Shown: one piece after another, positions 22,626 to 31,200 of the stretch
How the letters are laid out: every line of letters begins with the position of its first letter
Numbering within the stretch: the first letter of the stretch is position 1
Assembly: GCA_023150895.1 (NCBI GenBank)
Contig: JAKLJY010000070.1
Coordinates: 1-40,961, forward strand
Length of the DNA: 40,961 nt
Direction: 5' to 3'
Source: Myxococcota bacterium
Lineage (GTDB): Bacteria > Myxococcota_A > Bradymonadia > UBA7976 > UBA1532
Translations under genes and position numbers: made by a program
Notes under the pieces: model-generated
Told to the model about the DNA's origin: nothing
The model's database searches: none
The model's input: the letters and a program-made list of their open reading frames with translations, nothing else

Positions 22626-24101
22626 TCAGGCCGTGGTGGACGCCTCCGCGGCGTCCGCAGACTCGGCCGGCACGGGGGCCGCCGCTGTCCCATGGCCCTC
22701 GGTGCCCGTTCGGGGATCGGCGTCCGGCGGCGGCCGCAGAAGCAACGCCCCGAGCGCGAGCCCGAGGACCCCCGCGACGCCCGTGCCGGCGAGGACGCCC
22801 AACTTCGCAGCCCCCAGCGACGCCGGATCGTTAAACGCCAGCGCGGCGATGAAGAGGGACATGGTGAACCCGATGCCCGCCACGACCCCCAGAACCAGCA
22901 AGTGCCGAAAGCCGATGCCCGCGGGAAGACTGCCGAGCTTCGACCGGACGGTCAGCCAGCACATGAGCAGAATCCCCACGGGTTTGCCCACGACGAGACC
23001 GAGCGCGCACCCGAGCGCAACCGCGGCCGTCGGCCCGGCGATGCTGAGCTCGTCGAATCGAACGCCGGCGTTCGCCAGCGCGAAGATGGGCATGATCCCG
23101 AAGGCGACCCAGGGGTGCAGACGGGCAATCAGGGTCTCGGCGGGCGAGACCGCCTCGCGCGTGACCTCGGAGAGGCCGCGAATGGTGTGGGCGAGCGCGT
23201 GGTCGTCGGCCGGCGCACCCGGGCCCGACAGGCGGCCGAGCTGGTCCTCGAGCGCGCGGGAGAAGCCCTCGGGCCCCAGCCACGCGCGGACCGGGGTCAG
23301 AAGCCCGATCACGACGCCGGCGATGGTCGGGTGGATGCCCGCCGCGTAGGTGCCCGCCCAGGCCACGATGGCCGGCGCCAGATACGCGCTCGGGTGGCGC
23401 ACGCCGAGCCGCTGGAGGAGCAGAACGCCGAGCAGACCCAACCCCGCCACGCCGAAACCAGACATTTCCAGCTTTGCAGTGTAAAACACCGCGATGACGA
23501 TGATCGCGCCGAGGTCGTCGATGACCGCCAGCGCGAGGAGCAGGACACGCAAAGCGGGGGGCACGCGGCGCCCCAACAGGGTCAGCACGCCCACTGCGAA
23601 CGCGATGTCCGTGGCCATGGGCACGCCCCACCCGGAGCGAATCTCCGGCGCGCCGGCGAAGGCGAGGTAGATGGCGGCCGGCGCGAGCATCCCCCCGAGC
23701 GCCGCGGCGGCCGGCAGCGCGGCGCGGCGCAGGGTCGACAGCTCCCCGTGGTGGATCTCCCGCCGGATTTCCATCCCGACGACGAAGAAGAAGATCGCCA
23801 TCAGGCCGTCGTTGACAATCCACTCCAGTGAGCGGGCGAATCGCCACTCGCCAATCCGCAACCCCACCGGCGTCTGCCAGAAGGCCTTGACGTCGTCGGC
23901 GAAGGGCGAGTTGGCGAGACCGAGCGCCACTGCCGCGGCGACGAGCAGCAGCACGCCGCTCGCCGCCTCGATGGCCAGAAAGCGCTCGAGCGGGCGCCGG
24001 GCGAGGCGGGCGAGGCGCAGCAGGGGTTCCCAGGCCTCGGGGGGCCGGTCGGGGCGGGGTGGGGGGTGGCTTGCAGTATCGGTGGACGGATCGGCATTCA
24101 T
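22626..24101 (-). CDS. nhaA: Na+/H+ antiporter NhaA
   Basis: 491 residues from the ATG at 24101, which has GAAGG about 8 bases upstream; E. coli NhaA has 388. The core is clear: GVPMATDIAFAVGVL, and AVIDDLGAIIVIAVFYTAKL with D195-D196 in the place of the transport pair D163-D164 of E. coli. The added length comes from an N-terminal Pro-rich region of about 20 residues, a loop near 275-310 and a C-terminal tail of about 40 residues. It exchanges cytoplasmic Na+ for two H+ in the inner membrane. It is first in a run with a sensor kinase and a response regulator and divergent from the FHA-sigma54 pair. Confidence 0.95.
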   Translation of the reverse strand: MNADPSTDTASHPPPRPDRPPEAWEPLLRLARLARRPLERFLAIEAASGVLLLVAAAVALGLANSPFADDVKAFWQTPVGLRIGEWRFARSLEWIVNDGLMAIFFFVVGMEIRREIHHGELSTLRRAALPAAAALGGMLAPAAIYLAFAGAPEIRSGWGVPMATDIAFAVGVLTLLGRRVPPALRVLLLALAVIDDLGAIIVIAVFYTAKLEMSGFGVAGLGLLGVLLLQRLGVRHPSAYLAPAIVAWAGTYAAGIHPTIAGVVIGLLTPVRAWLGPEGFSRALEDQLGRLSGPGAPADDHALAHTIRGLSEVTREAVSPAETLIARLHPWVAFGIMPIFALANAGVRFDELSIAGPTAAVALGCALGLVVGKPVGILLMCWLTVRSKLGSLPAGIGFRHLLVLGVVAGIGFTMSLFIAALAFNDPASLGAAKLGVLAGTGVAGVLGLALGALLLRPPPDADPRTGTEGHGTAAAPVPAESADAAEASTTA

Positions 24102-24257
24102 GCGGCGGCCTTCAGCAGGATTCGTGCCGAAAGGAGTCGTGAGCGGTGCGTCCGGTCGCCGCACCCGGTCACGGGCTTCCACCGATTGCTTGTGGGCATT
24201 GAGGGATTTGAGTAGTTTTCCCTACCGGACGACCGGCGACGTGCCGATGGTCGGGCC
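24102..24257. promoter_or_regulatory. Divergent region nhaA / FHA-sigma54 gene with AGGGA-N12-TCCCT dyad
   Basis: This 156-base spacer holds the promoters of nhaA and the first FHA-activator gene. AGGGA (24202-24206) and TCCCT (24219-24223) form an inverted pair across an AT-rich core (TTTGAGTAGTTT), suitable for a dimeric regulator or part of a promoter. I looked for a sigma54 -24/-12 element (GG-N10-GC with TGGCAC and TTGC features) and found no convincing one. Confidence 0.35.
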
Positions 24258-25585
24258 ATGCCCCCATACGAAAGCGGCGAGACACCCGTCGGGCCTGGCC
24301 GCGGCGAGGGGCGGATTGTGCGAACGCTCACCGGGGTTCACCCGGTCGGGCAGCCGCTGCGCCTCTGGGTGCCCGGTGAAGACGAGCGGCTCGTGATCGG
24401 TCGTGCCCCGCCGGCCGGGGGCCTGGTCGTCGAGGCGGCGGGGGTGGAGCCTGCGCACTGCGAGCTCGCCTTCGAGGCGGGCGTGGTCCGCGCGCGGGAC
24501 CTCGGGACCCGTGCGGGTCTCTTTCTCGACGGTCGACGGGTCGACGACGCGCCCCTGACCCCGGGCGCCGTTCTCCGCCTCGGGGATGCTCTCGTGGTGT
24601 ATGGCGAGCATCCGCGCCCGTCCTTGCGGATCGGCGGCGCCGACGTCCCGCGTTCCCTTCCCCTCTGCCTGGCCTTCGGTCTCGCCGAACGTGCGGCGAC
24701 GGCCCCCAACGACGTCACGGTCCTGATTCAGGGCCCGTCCGGGGCGGGCAAGGAGCTCATCGCCCGACGAATTCACGAGGCGACGGCGCGCCCCGGTCCG
24801 TTCGTGGCGGTGAACTGTGGCGCGTTGCCCCGTGACCTGATCGCCGCGGAGCTCTTCGGACACACCCGCGGCGCGTTCTCCGGCGCGGTGGCCGAGCGCC
24901 GAGGCTTCATCCGGGCGGCGGAAGGCGGCACGCTGCTGCTCGACGCGAGGTCGCCGAACTCCCGCTCGACCTGCAGGGGTATCTACTGCGCGTGTTGCAG
25001 GAGCGTCGAGTTCGTCCCGTCGGGGCCGAACGCGAGTTCGCCGTCGATCTCCGGGTGGTGGCGGCGACGCACCAGCCCCTCGAAACATTGGCTCGGGAGG
25101 GTCGCTTCCGCCGGGACCTCCTCGCCCGCCTCTCCGGTGTCACCATCGTGCTCCCCGGTCTGGCGGAGCGCCGCGAGGACGTCCTGCCGCTCTTCGGTCA
25201 CTTCGCCGGGGCGAGCGTGCAGCAGCGCCTGACCGTGGACGGCGCAGAAGCCCTGCTGTGCCACCGGTGGACGGCGAACGTCCGGGAGGTCCAGCACGTT
25301 GCGGTCCGGCTCCAGGTCTTCGGTGAACGGCTGCAGCGGCTGGATCGCGCGGCCATCGAGCGGTTGCTGCCCGAGAGCCGCGAACGGGACGTGGCGTGCA
25401 CCTGCCGGCCGTCGGCGGCCGCCCTCCAGTTGCGGGCCCTGATCGACGCCCACGGGGGCAACGTCGCGCGCGTCGCGAGGACACTCGGTCGGAGCCGCCA
25501 GTCCATCTACCGGGCCCTCGCGGCGTCCGCCGATCGCCCGCCGTTCGCAGGGTCGCGTCCGGAACGCCCGCCGCCGAACGAATAG
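24258..25585 (+). pseudogene. FHA-sigma54 activator, frameshifted in Walker B (copy 1)
   Basis: The first frame (ATG 24258) encodes an FHA domain (about residues 15-120, with RDLGTRAGLFLDG) and the AAA+ start, with Walker A GPSGAGKE at 159-166 and loop GAFSGA at 205-210. At GTLLLD the frame should continue DE, but two extra bases (CG near 24945-24946) shift it. The expected continuation, EVAELPLDLQGYLLRVLQERRVRP, is found from GAG at 24947 and runs to 25585, ending in a Fis-like helix-turn-helix (NVARVARTLGRSRQSIYRALA). If real, the protein loses the catalytic Walker B acid and all downstream parts. A sequencing or assembly error is the main alternative. No slippery site is present. An intact paralogue follows 58 bases later. 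Confidence 0.8.
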
Positions 25586-25643
25586 CCAGCGTTCGCCGGG
25601 CTTTCGTACGGCTCATTCATCCGACTGCACCTGATGGGGATGC

Positions 25644-26948
25644 ATGCTTCGCTCCGCCGAGCCCCCAGAGACCCCGATCGCCGGGTGGCCCGTTCTTGCA
25701 CCCGGCCGGCTCCGCCATGTCCTGACGGCAGTCCATCCCGGGTCGGCGGCGTCGGTGTGCGTCGCGCCCTCTCGACGCCGGCCGATCGTGCTCGGGGCGA
25801 ACCACCCCATCGCCGAGCGTCTCGGCCCGAGCCCGGGTCTCGCGCCCGACCATGCCGTCCTCGAACACGACGTCGTCCCGGGCCGCCTGCGGCTCTCGAC
25901 CCTCGGAGACGCCCCGCTCCAGGTCGACGGCACGTCCGGCGCCCGCTTCGCGCTGTCGAGCGGCGCCGTCATCCGGCTCGGCGAGACGCTGCTCGTCTAT
26001 CGGACCGTGGTGGAGCCGCTATTCGAGGTCGGCCCGCCGCCGGTCGGGACGTCGTTTCCGCTGCACCTCGCGCAGCGGCAGGTCGACCGCTCTGCCCTCG
26101 CGCCCGTCGAGTGGCCGATCCTGCTGCGGGGACCGAGCGGCGCCGGCAAGGAGCACCTCGCCCGCCGCGTCCACGACGCTTCGGGCCGCCCGGGCGCGTT
26201 CATCGCGGTGAACTGCGCGGGTCTCTCGAGTGCTCTGCTCGCAGCCGAGCTCTTCGGTCATGCGCGCGGGGCGTTCACGGGGGCGGTCGTCGACCGACCG
26301 GGCCTCTTTCGGGCGGCGCACCGGGGCACCCTCTTCCTCGACGAGATCGCGGACCTTCCGACCGAGGTGCAGCCGATGCTGCTGCGCGCCTTGCAGGAGC
26401 GCCGGATCCGGCCGCTGGGGAGCGAGGTGGAGGTGCCGGTCGACGTCCGGGTGGTCTGCGCGACCCACCAGGACCTCGGCCTCTGTGTCGCCGAAGGGCG
26501 ATTCCGGGCGGACCTCCTCTCCCGTCTCGACGCGCTCGCGGTCGACCTCGACGGTCTGCCCGACCGCCGGGAGGACATCCTGCCGCTCCTCGGGGGGTTC
26601 CTGGGGGCTGCGGTCCGGTTCGACGCGGACATTGCCGAGGCCCTGCTGCTGAGCGAATGGCCGGACAATGTCCGCAGCCTGCGTCAGTTCGCCAACTGGA
26701 TTTTGCATGCCACGGACGCCACGGGCACGCTCGGCGTCGACGACCTGCCGCCCACCCTGCGGCTCGAGGCCCTCCGGCGGCTCGACGGGCGCCGCGCCCA
26801 CGCCTCGGACGAGTCGGTCGAGCTCACGGCGCTCCTCGAGCGGCACCGTGGCCGGGTCTCGGAGATCTCGCGCGCGTCGGGGCTGACCCGCCAGCAGTTG
26901 TACCGCCGCTTCCAGCGGTACGCGCTCGATCCCGAACGCTTCCGCTGA
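25644..26948 (+). CDS. FHA-sigma54 transcriptional activator (intact copy 2)
   Basis: 434 residues. The N-terminal half (about 25-125) is an FHA-like fold, although its central residues (GDAPLQVDGTSGARF) are diverged. The AAA+ core has Walker A G163-P-S-G-A-G-K169, the canonical sigma54 loop GAFTGA at 209-214 and Walker B TLFLDEI with D233-E234. A short Fis-like helix-turn-helix ends it (VSEISRASGLTRQQLYRRFQRY). There is no receiver domain, so control probably comes through phosphopeptide binding by the FHA domain, as in the Myxococcota FHA-NtrC group. It is a tandem paralogue of the broken gene upstream, about 50 percent similar by eye in the AAA+ part. ATG start, no strong Shine-Dalgarno. 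Confidence 0.9.
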   Translation: MLRSAEPPETPIAGWPVLAPGRLRHVLTAVHPGSAASVCVAPSRRRPIVLGANHPIAERLGPSPGLAPDHAVLEHDVVPGRLRLSTLGDAPLQVDGTSGARFALSSGAVIRLGETLLVYRTVVEPLFEVGPPPVGTSFPLHLAQRQVDRSALAPVEWPILLRGPSGAGKEHLARRVHDASGRPGAFIAVNCAGLSSALLAAELFGHARGAFTGAVVDRPGLFRAAHRGTLFLDEIADLPTEVQPMLLRALQERRIRPLGSEVEVPVDVRVVCATHQDLGLCVAEGRFRADLLSRLDALAVDLDGLPDRREDILPLLGGFLGAAVRFDADIAEALLLSEWPDNVRSLRQFANWILHATDATGTLGVDDLPPTLRLEALRRLDGRRAHASDESVELTALLERHRGRVSEISRASGLTRQQLYRRFQRYALDPERFR

Positions 26949-26952
26949 GCGG

Positions 26953-26981
26953 GGCCGGCCTCCGATCAGAGGTCGCCGGCC
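26953..26981. terminator. Hairpin between convergent genes, without T-tract
   Basis: GGCCGGCCTC pairs with GAGG-(TCG bulge)-CCGGCC around the loop CGATCA. It lies between the stop of the FHA activator and the stop of the minus-strand gene, overlapping the latter. A bidirectional terminator is likely; the absence of a T-run on either side lowers confidence in intrinsic termination. Confidence 0.45.
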
Positions 26982-28015
26982 GCCACGTTGGTGATCGCCG
27001 GCGTGTCGGCGAGGGCGCCGGCCACGACGCGGACGAGCGCGGAGAGCGGACCGCGGCCGCCGGGTGCGTCGGGCATGTCCGGGAAGATCGCCACGAAGGT
27101 CTCCGAACTCTGCGGTGAGAGGACGGCGAGCGAGGACAGACCCCGCCGGGAGCGATAGTGCGGGTGCGTCGGATCCCCGACGACGCCCGCGAGCGCGGCC
27201 GCCCCGAAGTCATCGCAGCAGAAGACATCGCGTCGGCGGATGGGCACGTCGCCGGCCTGCAGGGTGACCTCGAGCTGAATGGCCGTGAGCGGGACCGCGG
27301 TCGGGTTGTGAACGGTGCCGGTGACGGCGATGACGCTCGACGTCGGCAGCGTCCGCACATCGATGATCTCCGCCGACAGCGCCGCCGCGGCCCCCACGGG
27401 TCGGGTCCCGGACGGCACGAGCCGGACCTGCGGCTCCGGTCCGGTGATCGTCGAGGCGGGCACGAGCGGCAGTGGGGCCGCCGCCGGTGGCGTTGACGCG
27501 GGCGACACCGCCGACACGACGACGTCTTCGTCTGCGGGGATGAGGTCGGGTGGGGCGGCGGGTCGCCGCCAGAGGGCGAGTGTCGCCCCCCCGACGAGAA
27601 CGACGCCGAGCAGCACGACCGCGGCAAGTCCGCGGCGCCGAGCGGGTGTGCTCGCGGGCGGCAGGTCCGGAGGCGCCGGGGCGACCGTTGCGGTGGTCGG
27701 GCGCGGCTCGCCCGGTCGCGGCGCGCCGTCAATTCGCCGGGCGGCTCGCCGGATCGCGCGGCCGAACCCGGGGCTGTGTCCGATGATCCGCGCCGGCTTG
27801 GCGGGGCGAGGATCGTCCGGGCGGCGCGTCGTGGGGGTCCGCACGAGGCGCCGTCGGGGCGCGGCGTCGAGTCGGGACTCTCCGCGCACGATGAGGTACC
27901 CGCCGCCCGCCGGACCCTCGGACGCCTCCGGTGCCGCCGCCGCCGACCCCTCGGGGGTCGACACGCGGCGCTTCAGCCGGAGGCGAGCGAGACTGGGCGG
28001 GGCGGGGGCTGGCAT
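26966..28015 (-). CDS. Single-pass membrane protein with DUF3426/FxLYD-like C-terminal domain
   Basis: 349 residues. About 125 basic, Pro-rich residues come first, then one hydrophobic helix (RGLAAVVLLGVVLVGGATLAL, about 128-148), then a Pro-linker and a beta-rich domain (about 205-320). This domain has SVIAVTGTVHNPTAVPLTAIQLEV, like the DUF3426/FxLYD sandwich that follows a membrane helix in many deltaproteobacterial proteins. The N-terminal zinc ribbon common there is absent. A CC pair (VFCCDDFG) is notable. It faces the FHA activators convergently and precedes no co-directional partner. Function unknown. Confidence 0.7.
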   Translation of the reverse strand: MPAPAPPSLARLRLKRRVSTPEGSAAAAPEASEGPAGGGYLIVRGESRLDAAPRRRLVRTPTTRRPDDPRPAKPARIIGHSPGFGRAIRRAARRIDGAPRPGEPRPTTATVAPAPPDLPPASTPARRRGLAAVVLLGVVLVGGATLALWRRPAAPPDLIPADEDVVVSAVSPASTPPAAAPLPLVPASTITGPEPQVRLVPSGTRPVGAAAALSAEIIDVRTLPTSSVIAVTGTVHNPTAVPLTAIQLEVTLQAGDVPIRRRDVFCCDDFGAAALAGVVGDPTHPHYRSRRGLSSLAVLSPQSSETFVAIFPDMPDAPGGRGPLSALVRVVAGALADTPAITNVAAGDL

Positions 28016-28081
28016 GTCATGTCATCATGACACCGGGCTGCGCCGTGAGCCAGCGACGGTGGGCGCTGGCCACACGGCGGC

Positions 28082-28220
28082 TCAGTCGTCGTGACGGTCC
28101 CGGCGGTTCCGGTTGCGATGCTCGTCGTGATCGTCGTCGTCGTCATCGTCGTCATGTCCGCACGATTCCTCGTGGTGATGGCGAGAGTGGCGGCAACTGT
28201 GACCGTGACGGTGCCCATCG
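28082..28220 (-). repeat. His/Asp-rich tail with GAC/GAT trinucleotide runs
   Basis: The last about 45 residues are dominated by His, Asp, Arg and Cys (RHSRHHHEESCGHDDDDDDD region). They are encoded partly by gtc/atc trinucleotide runs on the plus strand (28125-28155). A similar Asp tract is encoded at 28650-28690. The composition suggests multivalent metal binding. Confidence 0.7.
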
Positions 28221-31200
28221 CGGCACCGCTGGCTGCAGTCCGAGCGGTTGGTGTGGAAGCCATAGGAATATCCGTTGCGGGAGCTTCCGTGCCGCTGCAG
28301 CGCGACGGTCTCGGTCCCGACCTGCGAGCCGAGCGCCAACGAGACGGTCAGCCCGTCGGTCGTGTTCAGGCCGTCGTTGGCGACGTGCCACGACTTGAAC
28401 GACCACCGGTTGTGACGCTGGTCGATGGTGAGCCGCCACCACCCGCCTTCCGCGCGCGGAGAGCGGTAGGTGTACCGGTGATAGCCGCGACGGACGAACC
28501 CGCCCGCCGGCACGACGAACGTCTGCCCGTCCACGGTCACGCTCGCGCCCGAGACGGCCAGATCCACGCCGTTGCACTCGTTGAGCTCGAACGAGCCGCG
28601 CGCGTAGAGGTGATTGTGCAGGTGCCGGCTGCGGCTGCAGCTGCGGCGGTCGTCGTCGTCGTCGTCCTCGTCGCGCTCGTCGTCGTCGTGCCCGGGCCGG
28701 TCCGACATCTTCAGGTTCACATGGCGGACCTGGAAGCAGGACATCGCAGACGTCGCGATCGTGACGGTGACGCTGTCCGATGCGCAGTTGTCGGCGACGT
28801 CGCACGCCGTGAGCGTGAAGACGTGCGCGCCGACCCCGAGCATCTCGACGGGGAGGTCGGCCGTATTGCCGATGAGCGCGCCCGACTCGTCGCGCCATTC
28901 ATAACGCGCGACGCCGCACGCGTCCGTGACGGAGCCGTGGAGATCGGCGTTGGCCGTGCAGGCCGTGTTGGCGTCGACCTCGAAGTCCGGCCCGGCGTTG
29001 ACGCTGGGGGCCGTGACGTCGACGACGGTGACCGGCGTGCTGCAGACCGACTCGTTGCCCGTGTCGTCCGTGGCCGCGAAGCCGTGGTCGGTCGTGCCGA
29101 GCGGGTAGCTCTCGGTACCGTTGCCCGTCAGCGTCGCCACGCTGCAGGCGTCCGTCGCGGTCGCCGTGAGCGGGACGTCCCGGCGGCAGGTCTCCGGATC
29201 CGCGTCGACGCTGACGGGCACAGGGCAGGTCAGCGAGGGGCGCGTGACGTCGAGGACGGTGACGACGGTCGAATCACAGGTGGTGATGTTGCCGGCGAAG
29301 TCCTCGATCCAGAAGGTCACGGTGGTGTTGCCGACGGGGAAGACCGCCGGCGCGTCACTCGTGACGACCAGGTCGCTGGTGCAGTTGTCCGAGGCGGTCA
29401 GGGCACCGAAATCGACGGGGAGGCCACAGGCGTCGGCCGGCGCATCCACGATGCGGCTCGGCGGACAGGTCACCGTCGGGCTGGTCATGTCGAGCACGGT
29501 CACCTGCACGGTGCAGGTGGACGTGTTGCCGAAGTTGTCGCGGGCGGTGAGCGTGACGAGCGTGTCGCCGACGGCGAAGGTCTCCGGGGCGTTGCTGGAC
29601 ACCGACACTTCGGCGTCGCAGTTGTCGAACACACTCTGCGGCTCCACGGCCACCATCGTGCCGCACCCGGTCGCATCGGCCGGCACGGTGATGGCGCCGG
29701 GGCAGGTGATCGACGGCGCCTCGGCGTCCGTGACGGTCACCGTGGTCACGCAGGCGCGCGTGTTGGCGGCGTCGTCGGTCGCCAGGAACTCGACCGGGCT
29801 CGCGCCGAGGCCGAACTCCGCCGGCGCCTCGCCGGTGACGGCGGGCTCGGCGTCGCAGTTGTCCGTCGCCGTCGCACGGGCGACGGTCACGGTCGCCACG
29901 CAACGCCCGGCGTCCGTCTGGACGTCGACGTCGGGGGCACAGGCGGGCTCCGGCGCCGTCACGTCGGTGACCCGGACGGTCCGCTCGCAGGTCGACCGGT
30001 TCGCCTGATCGTCCGTGGCGGTGAACGTGACGGTGGTCAGCCCGAGACCGTAGCTCGCCGGCGCGTCACTGGTGATGGCGACGTCGGCGTCACAGGCGTC
30101 CGTCGCCGTCGCGACGTCGGCCGAGACGCCGCGGCAGGCGGCGTCCGCCTCGAGCGCCGCGGGCGCAGGGCAGACGATGGACGGCGAGGTCTCGTCCGTG
30201 ACGATGATCTCGATGACGCAGGTCGACGGGTTGCCCTGGGCATCGGTGGCGTTGACGGTGACGCTCGTCGTGCCGAGCGGGTACGTCGTTGCCCCGGGGG
30301 CGTCGTGCTGGACCGCCTGGTCGCAGTTGTCTTCGGTGACGACATGCGCAGCCACGTCGACGACCGCCCCGCAGGTGTCCGGCGGGGTCGAGGCGGCGAT
30401 GGTGTCCGGGCAGGTCACCGTGGGGGGCGCGAGGTCCTCGACCGTGACGATCTGCTGGCACGTCACCGTGTTCTGCCCCGCGTCGGTCACGCTGAACGTC
30501 ACCGTCGTCGTGCCGAGCGGGTACTGGTCACCGAGGCCGTCATTGTTCGCCGCGAGACCGGGCTCGCAGGCATCCTGCACGGTCGCGACGCCCTGGGTGG
30601 CCCCGTGGCACGCGTCGTCGGCCACGACGGTCACGCCCGCCGGGCAGGTGATCGTCGGCGCGGCGTTGTCCGCGGTGAGCGGGTTGGTCCCGCAAAGGTG
30701 CTCGCCATCGTCCGGCACGCCGTCGTTGTCGTCGTCCGGATCCGTGTCGTTGGGATCGCCGTCGCCGTCGTTGTCGCACTGGCTGTCCGAGCCGTCGGCG
30801 TTGCCATCGCAGTCGTTGTCGACACCATCGACGCAGATCTCCTGCGCGAGGGTGTTGATCTCGGCGTCGAGGGGGTTGCAGTCCGTGTCGTCCGGGTCGC
30901 CGTCGCCGTCGTCGTCGGTGTCGACGCAGTCGGGCGAGCTGTCACCGTCGGTGTCGGTGTCCGCCTGTCCGCACCCGCAGGCGCCGGGGACGGTCTTGGC
31001 CGGATCGTCGGCGCAGGCGTCGTTGCAGTCGGCGGTGCCATCGCCGTCGCTGTCCGTGTCGGCGACGCCGCAGCCACAGGTGCCGGGGGCGGTCTTGGTC
31101 GGATCCGCGGGGCAGCCGTCGCCGCCGTCGGGCGTGCCGTCGCCGTCGGTGTCGCGGTCGACGACGATGTTGGCGAACGCCACGTTGGTCAGCTGCGCGG

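Noticed and set aside
24930-24960. Programmed ribosomal frameshift in the FHA-activator gene
   Set aside because: There is no slippery heptamer, no stimulatory hairpin and no upstream Shine-Dalgarno-like element; a plain 2-base insertion explains the break.
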